Made by a program: the position numbers and the translations under genes
NCBI RefSeq assembly: GCF_002165255.2
Contig: NZ_CP028561.1
Span: 2,418,001-2,482,000, forward strand
DNA from: Acinetobacter sp. WCHA45
GTDB taxonomy: Bacteria > Pseudomonadota > Gammaproteobacteria > Pseudomonadales > Moraxellaceae
Direction of reading: 5' to 3'
Length of the DNA stretch: 64,000 nt
Shown here: piece by piece, positions 42,702-53,312 of the stretch
How the letters are laid out: every line of letters begins with the position of its first letter
How positions within the stretch are numbered: position 1 is the first letter of the stretch
Notes under the pieces: model-generated
What the model was told of the DNA's origin: nothing
Seen by the model: only the letters and a program-made list of their open reading frames with translations
The model's database searches: none

Positions 42702-45700
42702 CTACATTGGTTTGCCCATTTTATCCTCAGAGAAATATCCGAGGATGGCATCCAGACGCAAGATAAATTCATCATCAGGTTTCCAATAGTAACAGCCTTG
42801 CTGCGCTTGCCCATTCATGCCGCGCAAATACAGATAAGATGCGCCGCCTAAATGCTGCTGCATATCATAATCCTGCAATTTCACCGACAGATAACGATGT
42901 AGTGCCACAAGATATAACGCTGCTTGTAACCAATAACTCGACAGCGACATACTTTCTGCAATCTGAGGCTGCTGATAATCCAGTTGCTCCGCTCCCAGAT
43001 AATTACTCTTATAATCGGCAATATGGTAACGCTGACCATCGAAGTACACCAAGTCAATAGAGCCATTCAAGTAACGGGCAGATTTAGCCTCAAGTAACTC
43101 TGGCATTTCGATGCCATATTCCTCAAACAGCTGCTGTACACGTTGCATGGCCAGCACACGATCCGACAAGGCCAGATAAAAAGGGCATTCCGACAGATAT
43201 TGTCCTTCCAGCAATTGTTGTAGCTGGAAGCCCTCGTTCAGTGGCGTGGCCAATACCTCACCCAGCCATGCCGCAATCCATTGGTATAGTTGCTGCTCTG
43301 AGTTTTCCTGTGCTGGAAAATGATTCTGGTATTGACCTAGTAAGTCAAACCATAAGCCTTGATAGGTATTCTTAAAACGGCGGCGAATTTCCTCAACCCA
43401 TATTTCAGGTCGCTGAAAATCAATCTGTTCAAAAATCTCATGCAGGAAATTTCCAGCCAGCGTTCCTCTCGGAAAGTGTTGTTTAATCCAGGCAATCGGC
43501 TGAGCTGTGGCTGTATTTTTCGATTCTGTAAGATTCAGCTCATCTTCTGCTTGCTCAAAATCAGTGTTTATATTGGCCAAGCGATCAGCCCGAGTCGCTT
43601 TGTGCTTTAAATGTTGTGCCAGATAACTAAAACTGGTTTTCCCACGCGAATAAAAACGTTGTGTCGGCAGTGTTTGGGCCAACAGTACGCGCTGTTGTTG
43701 AGTTTGTTGCATCTGTAAGGCTTGTGGTCGCGCTAAGATCAGCTCAGCATCGGCACTATAGGGATGTTGAAAGTGATCGCCCTGATTCTTCCAAAAAGCC
43801 AAACCTGAAAATTTATTTTTATCCCCTTTTTCAGGTTCTAACACAGCATAAACACGATGACTAGCACGCGTTAATGCAACATACCATAAACGGTTTTGTT
43901 CGGCTTGAGCGCGTTGTTGATGCTGATTGATTTCTGTATCTTGAAGAAAATTTTTATCAGCGATCGCAACGACACGTTGTGTTCGGATTTGTCCTGTTTC
44001 TGGCAGCTGGATTTCTGTGGTTGAGAAATTTAAAGCCTCTTTTTTTGAGTCTGGTGCTGCTTTATTTGCTCCAAGCAAAAAGACGATTTTAAATTCCAGA
44101 CCCTTGGACTGGTGGATGGTCATCAACTGCACCCCAGCTTCACTGGAAAGCTTATGTTCCAGTTCCCATTCACGGTCACTTGGAGAATTGAGTTGCTTTA
44201 AATACCAGTGATAGAGGTTTTGCGCTCCCTGCACATGCTCACTATGCTGACTCAGAATATCAGTGAGATGGCGCAGATTGACCACTGCCCGTTCATTGTC
44301 CTTGCTTTGCGTTGCAACCAGTTGCTGCCAGATAGCAAACTGGTTCAGACAACGTTGCCATGCCACCAAAAATCCCTGATTCAGCCACATTTCACGGATG
44401 TCATCGAATTGCTGAATATAATGGCTCAAGCCCTCTGGACTTTGTTCTAAGGCCAACAGTCGAGCAAGATCAAAGCCAAATAAACGGCTAAGTAAAGCCC
44501 GTTTGAGCTTGGCTTCATCATAAGGATGCAGCAAGGCCGTGAGTAAAGCACCTATATCCTGTGCAATCTTTGAATCAAACACACTGCGCTTTGAGGGCCG
44601 ATTCACTCGGATTCCCAAGTGTTCCAGTGCATACTGCACCTCGTCCAGTTGGCGATGGCTACGCGAAAGAATGGCAATATCATCTTCACAAATGACTTTG
44701 CGTACCTCACCATCCAGGCATAGCTGCTGCAAATGCGCTTGATTCAATAAGCTTTGAATTTTCCATGCGACTTGAGTAGCTTGCTCATTGCCCTCTTGCA
44801 GTTGCAACCAGCGCAACGGCGCGGGATTGGCCTGTTCATTGTCAATCAGGGCAGGATGTGGACGCGAACCCGCTTGAATCGGGTCATAAATCACCTGCTC
44901 GCCAAAATCCATTTGCCGCTGAAACAGCACATCCACCACTTCAACCAGTTCTTTCACCGAACGGTGGTTATGCACCAACTTATACTCACGCCCCTGTTTG
45001 GCCATAATATCCTGATAGGCATTCAGGAAGGTCAGCATATCGCCGCCACGAAAGCCATAAATCGCCTGTTTACGGTCACCCACCATAATCATGCAGCTCT
45101 TTTGGTAACGTTGCGGATGGCGCCAGATACTGGCCAACATATCATCTTGATCTTGGTTGGTATCCTGAAACTCATCCACCAGAATCAATGGATAGCGTGA
45201 CTGTACAAATACCGCGAAAGATTGTCCTTGCTCACCTTTTAAAGCTTCAGACAGGGTTTTGATTTGCTGAGCAAAGGTGGTCTCGCCTTTTTGCTGCAAC
45301 ACTTGAGGTAAACGCTTTTTGACTTGCTGACAAAGATGAAACTGTAAATAGGTATTGAATTGATCTAAATCATTTTGAATTTTAAGTTTCATCTCCCAAA
45401 TATCTTTTAATAACTGAATCAAAGGATGCTGGTAAAAACAATCCTGAATGCTTTGATCACATTTATTAAAAATACTACTTCGAGCTTGTCCTTTGGAATC
45501 TAAAAATAAAACATCGACGTCTTTGAACGCCTTTTGATCAAAATAAATATCTATACCCTGCTCTTGAATTTGCTGAGCCAGCCGAACTAAGCCTGTTTGA
45601 AAAATGAAATGAAAACGATCTTTTGCAAAAGCCTTTTTATTAATAAATTTATAATATGCACCATCGAGTAGATAATAATCCTGTAACTCTTGTAAATATT

Positions 45701-46427
45701 GTGATGAACTTGCTGCGAACTGATGCAAGCATGATTCAAACTCAACTGTGCTAAACACAGGCAAATCTACTTGTTTCAAATGTGCTGAACTAAAATTTAA
45801 ACTGGATTCTACCAATTGAATATAATGATCAACTGATTTAAGTTGCTGACTCATATATAAAAAATCAATCACTTGCTGTGGTTGGGTCTGAATCCATTCC
45901 CGCAACACATCATGAATTAATTGACGGGTATAGCTTTTGGCATCCTCAGTGATTTCTGCGCGTTCAATTTTGCCACTTTCAAAGGCAAACTCACGCAATA
46001 GCTTTTGACTAAAACTATCCAAGGTTCCAACAAACAATTCATCTAACTGATCAATGATCAATTTTAACCGTTCACAGGCATAGGCAATTCGTGGCGCAAA
46101 GTTTTGTAAGACCTGTTGTTTTAACGGATCAGTTTCTTGTAATGCCTTGACCTGAATATCTTGTTCCAATACATCACGGAAAGGCTCTAAAAACTCAAGG
46201 ATTTCGACCAAACGTAAACGAATACGCGTTTTGAGTTCTGCGGCTGCAGCACGGGTAAAGGTGGTGGCAATCACCTGATTAGGTAGATATTTCTCTAAGA
46301 AAATCCGCACCATCAAACTGGATAGTGTATAGGTTTTACCTGTCCCCGCGGAGGCTTCGATTAAATGCAGCCCTTCAAATTGAATATCACCAATCGGCTG
46401 ATAAGATACGGGATACTTCGAGTTCAT
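42702..46427 (-). CDS. recB: Exodeoxyribonuclease V subunit RecB
   Basis: A 1241-residue UvrD-like helicase-nuclease. Walker A is EASAGTGKTYTLSSLMVR near residue 28, helicase motif II LVDEFQDTNQDQDD near 415, motif VI LWYVALTRASHRVYAVLE near 860, and a C-terminal nuclease domain with LNGSIDLVYFDGQRYHIADYKSNY (the Asp and Lys of the GxxD...DYK motif) near 1140. With RecC and RecD it processes double-strand ends for recombination and degrades linear DNA. It starts 3 bases after the recC stop. Confidence 0.97.
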   Translation of the reverse strand: MNSKYPVSYQPIGDIQFEGLHLIEASAGTGKTYTLSSLMVRIFLEKYLPNQVIATTFTRAAAAELKTRIRLRLVEILEFLEPFRDVLEQDIQVKALQETDPLKQQVLQNFAPRIAYACERLKLIIDQLDELFVGTLDSFSQKLLREFAFESGKIERAEITEDAKSYTRQLIHDVLREWIQTQPQQVIDFLYMSQQLKSVDHYIQLVESSLNFSSAHLKQVDLPVFSTVEFESCLHQFAASSSQYLQELQDYYLLDGAYYKFINKKAFAKDRFHFIFQTGLVRLAQQIQEQGIDIYFDQKAFKDVDVLFLDSKGQARSSIFNKCDQSIQDCFYQHPLIQLLKDIWEMKLKIQNDLDQFNTYLQFHLCQQVKKRLPQVLQQKGETTFAQQIKTLSEALKGEQGQSFAVFVQSRYPLILVDEFQDTNQDQDDMLASIWRHPQRYQKSCMIMVGDRKQAIYGFRGGDMLTFLNAYQDIMAKQGREYKLVHNHRSVKELVEVVDVLFQRQMDFGEQVIYDPIQAGSRPHPALIDNEQANPAPLRWLQLQEGNEQATQVAWKIQSLLNQAHLQQLCLDGEVRKVICEDDIAILSRSHRQLDEVQYALEHLGIRVNRPSKRSVFDSKIAQDIGALLTALLHPYDEAKLKRALLSRLFGFDLARLLALEQSPEGLSHYIQQFDDIREMWLNQGFLVAWQRCLNQFAIWQQLVATQSKDNERAVVNLRHLTDILSQHSEHVQGAQNLYHWYLKQLNSPSDREWELEHKLSSEAGVQLMTIHQSKGLEFKIVFLLGANKAAPDSKKEALNFSTTEIQLPETGQIRTQRVVAIADKNFLQDTEINQHQQRAQAEQNRLWYVALTRASHRVYAVLEPEKGDKNKFSGLAFWKNQGDHFQHPYSADAELILARPQALQMQQTQQQRVLLAQTLPTQRFYSRGKTSFSYLAQHLKHKATRADRLANINTDFEQAEDELNLTESKNTATAQPIAWIKQHFPRGTLAGNFLHEIFEQIDFQRPEIWVEEIRRRFKNTYQGLWFDLLGQYQNHFPAQENSEQQLYQWIAAWLGEVLATPLNEGFQLQQLLEGQYLSECPFYLALSDRVLAMQRVQQLFEEYGIEMPELLEAKSARYLNGSIDLVYFDGQRYHIADYKSNYLGAEQLDYQQPQIAESMSLSSYWLQAALYLVALHRYLSVKLQDYDMQQHLGGASYLYLRGMNGQAQQGCYYWKPDDEFILRLDAILGYFSEDKMGKPM

Positions 46428-46430
46428 GTC

Positions 46431-49400
46431 TTACTCCACCCGTAAAAATTCAAAAATCGGTTGATACAAAGCATAGGAATAATGATCACAGGCATACTGT
46501 AATAAAGCGGTTGCATCTTGCTCTTGCAAAATGAACTGCCAATCGCGGTGCAATTTACAGGCTTCATTCTGGGTCATATCAAAACCCGAGAAATCCCCCG
46601 TATCATTCCAGTCCTTCAATACTTGCTTTTGACTCTCTTCAGTTAAAACCTGCGTTGAATCCAGCTCAATCCACTCATATTGCTTGCCTTTTTCCAAAGG
46701 CTTTAACACTAAGGCAGCAGGCAAGACCACAGGCTGCTGCTGTGCATCGTGCCAAAGCTGTAACCAAGCATTTAAATAATGCTGCGCCTGTTGTGAACTT
46801 AGGCCTTCACAAATCACCGTCTGATCACTAAACACCACAATTCGGCGCTTCTCTGTAGCAGCGTCATTCTTGATTAGCGCCAGCCAAAGCAGATATTCAA
46901 GCCAGACTTTGGCAAAGCGTTTGGCACGTGCACTGGAAGCATCCAAACTGACCCAATCTTGAGTCAGTTGTTTCGGGGTCACACAGGCGATTTGTAATTG
47001 TTTCGAGACCCGCCAAACCCGTTGCGTGGTTTCAGTCGGCGCTGGGGCATACTGCTGCAAGCGCTCCAACAAGCGTTGCTGCTCTAAGCGACTTTGCTGC
47101 CAAGCACTGTGCTGAACTTTGCCAACAGGCAATTGATCTTGCAACAGACTCGGAGAGAGCTGGTCATCCTGCTGCTGTAAAAAATACCGAATGGCATATT
47201 TACCGAGACCATCGAGTAATAACGGTTCAGCTTGATCGGCCAATTCTTTTGCGGTTAAATTTTCCACACCTAAGGTCTTTAAATACAGCCGCGCAGGGAA
47301 ACTGATATCTTGAATCCATTGCTGACTCTCCAAAATGATCATTTCATTTTGTTCAACGGGATAGGCGGTATTGACCCATGCTTGCCGCTCACCTTTCATC
47401 TGCTGAAGCTGTGAAGCGACCTTAAACCATTGATCTTGGAAGCGCACAGGCCGATTCGAAACAAAGCCGAGTGGATCAAAAGGCTGTAACCGATGTAAAT
47501 GATACAGCGGATAAAGCTGTGTAGGGACTTGCAAAGCATCCAATCCGGCTAAATCCGCTTCGGATAAAGGAGGGCCATCTTCGCGGCTCGTCGGTTTTAC
47601 AATCAAAGCCAAATGCTCGCGGAAGCCCTGCAACACACTGGATGGCTCTCTGACTTCGCCATCATTGAGATCAAAGCCATTATAAAACAGCCAAACCTGT
47701 TCTTGTGCCAATAAGATGGCATCCAAAAATGCCCCCTGATCATCTTCCAAACGAGAGCGATCACCCAATTGCTGACGCAGTGCATCCATCAAGTCAAACG
47801 GAATATGACTGTCCCGATTTGGAAATTTACCCGTATCCAAATTCAACAGTACAATCAGCCGATAAGGAATCGGACGAATCTGTCCAATCTGACTAAAGGT
47901 GATCTGTCCTGTCGGTTCAACTTGCGCAGACTGACTTTCCAATGTGCGCTGAATCTCTTCAATAATATAAGGCAAAGGCAAGGAAATTTGACGTAATTGG
48001 GTTTCGGTATCTTCATAATAGCTGGCCAAAGTCAGCATACGTTCTTGCTTCTGAATAATTTCACGGATTGCTTTTAAAGCAACCACATCGGCTTGCTCAA
48101 ACTCCTGTACATCCGCCTTGATTCGCTGTAGCCAAAACTCGACTGGCAAACGTTGGCCTTGTTCATGTGCCACCAACCAATCTCGACGCGCTGCTAAATC
48201 TTGATAGATCTGAATCAGAATACCAATCAGTTCAAAATCACTTGGCTGCACCAAGGCATAACTGAGCATATCCTGCACCATCACATGGGCAGGCACAGCA
48301 ATTCCTAAAGCCAAACGGTCCAAAGCAAATTTAAAACTATAACGGTAGTCTTGATCTTCGTCACTCAGACTTTGCTTTAAGTGTTGTTCGTCTAAACCAC
48401 GTTTAAAACCAGCATCATTGAGCAAGGCTAAAATGCGTTGCACCTGCGTATAATCCAATCCATAACACTGCTGCGTCGCGTAAAGATTAAGCCAATCCGC
48501 AAAATCATCCTGCGTAAAACGACCCTGTGTCAGTTGCAAACGTCCAAGTACAGCACGCCATGCATTTAAGGTATCTAACTGCGCCACCCCTGCAATTTTA
48601 ATGGGTAAAAAGACTTCATGTTCATTGGCAACTGCTGGAAACACACTACGGATCAAAGGCTCTAGTTCAGCTAGGTTCGGGGTCAAAACCAGCACATCAC
48701 TTGGGCGACGCGGTGTCGTATCTGCTTGAGATAACCAATACAGCAACTGTTCTTTTAAGACTTCCAACTGTCGCACACTTGAGTGGCATACATGAATCTG
48801 AATTGACTCGTCCTCAGGCGCAAGTTCATATTGCTGAGGCTGAGGTTCAGCTAAATAGAAAATATCAGACTGAATTTTACCGAGTAGCGTTTCAGGAAAC
48901 TGCTCTACAAAGGCATCGACCCACTTTCCCTCCTCTCCTGTTGCCAGTTGTGATAACAGGGAAAAATGATCACGCGCTTGCTTACCTAACCGTGTCAGTA
49001 AGGGATGCCGAGACTCTCGATTTAAGGCATTAAAGCCCAAACTAAAACTGTCGAAGAATGCGTCAATGTCTGCATCACTGGCATGGGGATGTTTGGCGAT
49101 ATAGCGCTCTTTCACGCCGAGGTCATAACGCTTTTTCCAGAGTGGATCGACACTGTCGGCCCAATATTCTTGCGATGGGTTATAGTGCAAAATTACCACA
49201 TCTAGATATTGCCCCAAACGACGTAAAAATTGCAGTTGGCTCGGTGGTAAATCTAAAATCGTAAATACAATCACCTGACTTGGCAGTTGTGCCAAAGCTC
49301 GGGGTCGTGTGTGCTGATCGTCTAGAAGTTGCCAAAAATCAGCATCAATGCTTTGTATTTCAACAAAATCATCATGAAAGTAGTTTTGCCACAACCAACG

Positions 49401-50069
49401 CTGCCAAGCTTCTAATTGTTCGGTTTGTTGTAGGCTAAAGGCTGAAGTTTGTTGATCTGTTTGAGCAATCAATTGTTCGATATTTAAGGCTTTATTCTGT
49501 CCCCAAGTCGATAGCCAATTCCCCACACAGGTACAATTGCTTTGGCAGCCGCGTTGACAATGACCGCGATAAATCATGTAGTTACTAAACAGCTGCGAAA
49601 CTTGCTCCGCCACCCAATACAGCATACTTTGTTTTTTTAGTTGTTTTTCAGTGCCTTGTTGCAGTTGATCGGCGCTGTCGTAAATCCGTTGCACAATTGA
49701 ATATAAAGGGTGCTCATTCACAACAGTATTCTGTTCGGGTTGAATAAAAGGCTGTAAAGCTTGATGAATACGCCACTTTAAAATCAAACGCGGAATATTG
49801 GCTTTACGCACTTGTTCTTTATTTTCTAATACTTGCTGGTATGCATACCACTGAAAACCACGAATGCGTTGATGAAATTGATAGTTGGCAGTCATGCCTT
49901 GTTGTTCGGCAATTTTCTGCGTCAACCATTGTTCTTGTGCAGGACTGGGAACAATAAAATGCTGAGTTTGAAATACCTGAAATGGAGAAGAACTCGATTG
50001 GGTGATTGATGCCATCACACCTTGTAATAACACTTCAAGGCTTTGACTTTGAATAACATGAATACCCAT
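46431..50069 (-). CDS. recC: Exodeoxyribonuclease V subunit RecC
   Basis: A 1212-residue RecC, the helicase-like subunit that recognises Chi and channels the strands. Recognisable stretches: LQGVMASITQSSSSPFQVFQ near the start, IVPSPAQEQWLTQKIAEQQG, SDVLVLTPNLAELEPLIRSV near 455 and FPNRDSHIPFDLMD near 755. Length fits. It is the first gene of recC-recB-recD, with a 3-base gap to recB. Confidence 0.95.
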   Translation of the reverse strand: MGIHVIQSQSLEVLLQGVMASITQSSSSPFQVFQTQHFIVPSPAQEQWLTQKIAEQQGMTANYQFHQRIRGFQWYAYQQVLENKEQVRKANIPRLILKWRIHQALQPFIQPEQNTVVNEHPLYSIVQRIYDSADQLQQGTEKQLKKQSMLYWVAEQVSQLFSNYMIYRGHCQRGCQSNCTCVGNWLSTWGQNKALNIEQLIAQTDQQTSAFSLQQTEQLEAWQRWLWQNYFHDDFVEIQSIDADFWQLLDDQHTRPRALAQLPSQVIVFTILDLPPSQLQFLRRLGQYLDVVILHYNPSQEYWADSVDPLWKKRYDLGVKERYIAKHPHASDADIDAFFDSFSLGFNALNRESRHPLLTRLGKQARDHFSLLSQLATGEEGKWVDAFVEQFPETLLGKIQSDIFYLAEPQPQQYELAPEDESIQIHVCHSSVRQLEVLKEQLLYWLSQADTTPRRPSDVLVLTPNLAELEPLIRSVFPAVANEHEVFLPIKIAGVAQLDTLNAWRAVLGRLQLTQGRFTQDDFADWLNLYATQQCYGLDYTQVQRILALLNDAGFKRGLDEQHLKQSLSDEDQDYRYSFKFALDRLALGIAVPAHVMVQDMLSYALVQPSDFELIGILIQIYQDLAARRDWLVAHEQGQRLPVEFWLQRIKADVQEFEQADVVALKAIREIIQKQERMLTLASYYEDTETQLRQISLPLPYIIEEIQRTLESQSAQVEPTGQITFSQIGQIRPIPYRLIVLLNLDTGKFPNRDSHIPFDLMDALRQQLGDRSRLEDDQGAFLDAILLAQEQVWLFYNGFDLNDGEVREPSSVLQGFREHLALIVKPTSREDGPPLSEADLAGLDALQVPTQLYPLYHLHRLQPFDPLGFVSNRPVRFQDQWFKVASQLQQMKGERQAWVNTAYPVEQNEMIILESQQWIQDISFPARLYLKTLGVENLTAKELADQAEPLLLDGLGKYAIRYFLQQQDDQLSPSLLQDQLPVGKVQHSAWQQSRLEQQRLLERLQQYAPAPTETTQRVWRVSKQLQIACVTPKQLTQDWVSLDASSARAKRFAKVWLEYLLWLALIKNDAATEKRRIVVFSDQTVICEGLSSQQAQHYLNAWLQLWHDAQQQPVVLPAALVLKPLEKGKQYEWIELDSTQVLTEESQKQVLKDWNDTGDFSGFDMTQNEACKLHRDWQFILQEQDATALLQYACDHYSYALYQPIFEFLRVE

Positions 50070-50251
50070 CTACAAATATGACCTCATCAGGAATGCTTAT
50101 TGTATTGCACGAAAACATACATATTTATCACTATACAACTTCATATAACTATGTCACGTTAAACATACAAGGAAATAAATAAATTGTTTTGAAATTCACC
50201 ACTCAATCCGATTGAATGTACTATCGAGGGATAGACTTTAGGTATAACTTT

Positions 50252-50758
50252 ATGAAAATTGAAAAAATTCCTGATTCGATTGATCCAAACTTAAACTTGG
50301 AGCAAATTCGCGAAGAGTGTTTGGCTCTGACCAAAAATCGTGCATATTGGTCTGCAGGTGCAGCGATTGTACCCATCCCATTTTTTGATGTGGTCGTTGA
50401 TTTGGGCATGCTCACTCAAATTATTCCTTATATTAATACGCGTTTTGGTTTAGCACCTGAACATATCAGTGTCTATGATCCTGAAACCAAAAAAGTACAT
50501 TGGGATGAGCTACGTAAACGTGGTTTTGAATTTTCAGGTTTGGTAGTGGCGCGCACAGCCATGAAAAAGTCTTTTAATGGTTTTTTCACGAAAATTGCCA
50601 CCAAGCAAGTGACCAAGTTTATTCCTTTAGGCGGACAATTGGTTGCTGCGAGCCTCGGTTATTTTATGATGCGTAAAATTACCGAAGCACATATTCAAGA
50701 TTGCTATAACCTTGCTAAACGCATTCAACAAAAAAGTCGTAGTACCATTGTGGCTTAA
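50252..50758 (+). CDS. DUF697-like protein
   Basis: A 168-residue protein from ATG 50252 (MKIEKIPDSIDPNL). A central hydrophobic part, YWSAGAAIVPIPFFDVVVDLGMLTQI near 33-57, and a second stretch near 128-150 (FIPLGGQLVAASLGYFMM) resemble the DUF697/GTPase-associated family, which lies at the membrane face. The preceding 12 codons in frame have no family similarity. Function unknown. It is divergent from recC and convergent with pap. Confidence 0.65.
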   Translation: MKIEKIPDSIDPNLNLEQIREECLALTKNRAYWSAGAAIVPIPFFDVVVDLGMLTQIIPYINTRFGLAPEHISVYDPETKKVHWDELRKRGFEFSGLVVARTAMKKSFNGFFTKIATKQVTKFIPLGGQLVAASLGYFMMRKITEAHIQDCYNLAKRIQQKSRSTIVA

Positions 50759-50777
50759 TCATAATATTTGATGACGA

Positions 50778-50799
50778 CAAGGCGGTTTAATCCGCCTTG
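50778..50799. terminator. Terminator between convergent genes
   Basis: CAAGGCGG and CCGCCTTG form an 8-bp stem with a 6-base loop followed by AGTTGTTTT on the plus strand. The pap stop codon lies in the loop. It probably ends the DUF697-like gene. Confidence 0.6.
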
Positions 50800-52226
50800 A
50801 GTTGTTTTAAAATTGCCTTTAAAACTTCGATCCGTGCTGTATTTTTATCATCTGTCGCGATTACATACCAAGGCGCATAATCTGTGTTGGTTCGTTCGAA
50901 CATGTCTGCAGCGGCTTTTAAATAATCGTCCCATTTATCACGGTTACGCCAATCTTCTTCAGTAATTTTGAAACGCTTATGTGGGGTTTGTTCACGATCT
51001 TTAAATCGAACTTCTTGTTCATCTTTACTGATTGCAAGCCAAATTTTTACAATTACGGTTTGACTATCAACCAAATTTTCCTCAAACCGATTAATTTCAT
51101 TATAAGCACGTTGCCATTCAACGACTGAAGCAAAACCTTCGATCCGCTCAACCAAAACACGACCATACCATGTACGATCAAAGATGGTAATTTTCCCGCC
51201 ATCATTCAGCTTATTCCAAAAACGCCACAAATAAGGACGGCGTAATTCATAACGTTCAGGTGCAGCAATACTATGAATTTCATATTCACGTGGATCTAAT
51301 TTTTTAACAATTCTTTTTATTGCTCCCCCTTTACCTGCGGCATCCATACCTTCAAAAGCAACAATCACTTTTCGTTCGTCATAACGTAATGCATCAGCTA
51401 CTTTTTTGGTTAATTTGTTCAATTCTTCTTTGTAGTCATCTTTATCTAAGCTTTGTTTTGACGGTTCTAACAGTGCTGTGGGAATCTGTGCTTGTTGCCA
51501 TTTTTCGGTGACTTTAGTTTGATGGTCAGGCAACTCTTGCAATGTTTGTAATATGTATTGAGCAAAACATTGATCACGTAGAGCTTCATCTTCACCGTCA
51601 ATCACAAACCAATCATCGGTAAATCTTTGGCTTAACTCCTGCAAAGTATCGTATTGTTTTTTATTGCGCCAATCCAAACCATGTAATTTATGCCAATGCT
51701 GTTCCGAAGCATCAATTTGGTCTAAGCGTTTTTGTAAGGACTTCCACGATAAATCAAACCAAACTTTGACCACATGCACATTATTATGTTGTAAATCATG
51801 TTCAAAAGAACGCATCTGTTCGATATAAGCATCAAACAATGTTTCATCCAATGGTTTTGACACATGCATGGCGGTTGAAAGCAAGTCACTGTACCAATTC
51901 CCAAACATCACCACGATCTGACCTTCGGCAGGAATAAAACGCGTATAAGACTGCCAAAAAGTTTGATAGGTCGTTAATAACCGTGGTGCATCTGCTTTAA
52001 CTCTTAAATAGCGTGGATCTAACCATTCACGTAATTGCTTAACCGCCTCACCTTTCCCTGCTAATTCAATCCCACTTACTAAAATCAGAACACTTTTTGC
52101 ATTTTTTTTATCTTGGCTATCTTTTAAGGCATATTGTGCTTCAATCAAATCTAAAGACAACGCATCTTCATCACGCAATTCAAATTTGGGTTGTTGTATA
52201 CTCATATTCGGCTCTAAATGGCTCAT
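50787..52226 (-). CDS. pap: Polyphosphate:AMP phosphotransferase (class II PPK2)
   Basis: A 479-residue enzyme made of two PPK2 domains. It transfers phosphate from polyphosphate to AMP, making ADP. Domain 1 has a Walker A-like LVSGIELAGKGEAVKQL near residue 48; domain 2, the catalytic half, has AFEGMDAAGKGGAIKRIV near 296 and the lid segment DRTWYGRVLVERIEGFA near 355. The sequence closely resembles the Acinetobacter johnsonii enzyme. The second methionine (52205, MSIQQPKFEL) would give the family length; ATG 52226 has no clear ribosome site. Confidence 0.94.
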   Translation of the reverse strand: MSHLEPNMSIQQPKFELRDEDALSLDLIEAQYALKDSQDKKNAKSVLILVSGIELAGKGEAVKQLREWLDPRYLRVKADAPRLLTTYQTFWQSYTRFIPAEGQIVVMFGNWYSDLLSTAMHVSKPLDETLFDAYIEQMRSFEHDLQHNNVHVVKVWFDLSWKSLQKRLDQIDASEQHWHKLHGLDWRNKKQYDTLQELSQRFTDDWFVIDGEDEALRDQCFAQYILQTLQELPDHQTKVTEKWQQAQIPTALLEPSKQSLDKDDYKEELNKLTKKVADALRYDERKVIVAFEGMDAAGKGGAIKRIVKKLDPREYEIHSIAAPERYELRRPYLWRFWNKLNDGGKITIFDRTWYGRVLVERIEGFASVVEWQRAYNEINRFEENLVDSQTVIVKIWLAISKDEQEVRFKDREQTPHKRFKITEEDWRNRDKWDDYLKAAADMFERTNTDYAPWYVIATDDKNTARIEVLKAILKQLKAD

Positions 52227-52409
52227 TATTAAGAATAAGTATAATGAAATCTATTTCACTGCATGCAAAACCCTTGTACAGTTTCTGTAGAACTCAATCC
52301 GTGTATCAACATAGTGACCGATTGTTAGACATTTAGAGTTTATGCTGTCATGGTTCTTCGTTATGATGCAGCCTATGATTTTCTGGTTTTATTTTATTTG
52401 AGTTCGAAT

Positions 52410-53117
52410 ATGTCAAAACTCGCTGCATTTGATCATCTTTTATTACAATACCAAACTCTGAATTACCACCAAAATCCAGCACTTAAGCAACGTCTGCATG
52501 AAGTACAAGCGTGGATGAAAGCACGCATCGCAGAAACCCATAAAGAATTTTTTGCTCTGCCTGAAAATCAACTGATGGCACAGTATTTTCTTAATCGCTT
52601 GTATGGCGGTCCTGATTTTGAGGCAATTGCACAGCAAATCGAACGCCTGTTGAAATATGCACATAAAGCAGAAAGCTTACTCCCTGAAAATGCAATTAAA
52701 ACAGGAACAAAATCGGTCAGTCTTGCTGTACTTGCCACTCAACTCGATGAACAAGTCGCAGAACAACTACTCAAAGATTATCCTTTGGAAACACCACTCA
52801 CTGATGAAATCATGCGCCAGACCTTAGTCAAACTCGATCAAGGTGATGTACGTTATGAACAATTACAATTACTTGACGAGCTCGGTCTCACATTAGATAA
52901 GTATATGCGCTCTACGATGATGTATGCGGCTTTTAAAATGTGTAAAGGCATTGCAACCAAATATCAATTTGAACCTATGTACGATTTTATCCAAGAAGGT
53001 TTTGCTGCAATGAAACCGATGAAGTCTGCTGCAACGTTTATCAAAACATTTACGGTAAAAGAACGTGAAATCATCGAAAAAGTCCACGCTGGTCACCAAA
53101 ACCCATTTCGTGACTAA
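52410..53117 (+). CDS. FFLEELY-motif-type conserved protein
   Basis: A 235-residue helical protein. FALPENQLMAQYFLNRLYGG near 47-66 fits the FFLEELY-motif family (here YFLNRLY), followed by a helical C-terminal half with MYAAFKMCKGIA near 175. No signal peptide or membrane segment. The function is unknown. ATG 52410 (MSKLAAFDHLLLQYQTLN) is preferred; the 20 codons before it are hydrophobic and not conserved in style. Upstream of the ubi cluster but separated from it by about 195 bases. Confidence 0.68.
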   Translation: MSKLAAFDHLLLQYQTLNYHQNPALKQRLHEVQAWMKARIAETHKEFFALPENQLMAQYFLNRLYGGPDFEAIAQQIERLLKYAHKAESLLPENAIKTGTKSVSLAVLATQLDEQVAEQLLKDYPLETPLTDEIMRQTLVKLDQGDVRYEQLQLLDELGLTLDKYMRSTMMYAAFKMCKGIATKYQFEPMYDFIQEGFAAMKPMKSAATFIKTFTVKEREIIEKVHAGHQNPFRD

Positions 53118-53312
53118 ATTGAATTGATAGCCATCCCTCTTCGTGTTAGGAGGGATTATTGAATTCCAAAACAAAAATTAAAAATGCTTTTGAGCGTGTG
53201 ACTTTCTGTATATTATTCATAACAATGATATGCTAAACCCTGTAAAAAAATACAAAATCTGTCATCATGCTTGCTGATTCGTGCCGCTAGAGCGAAAGTT
53301 TAGGAGAAAACA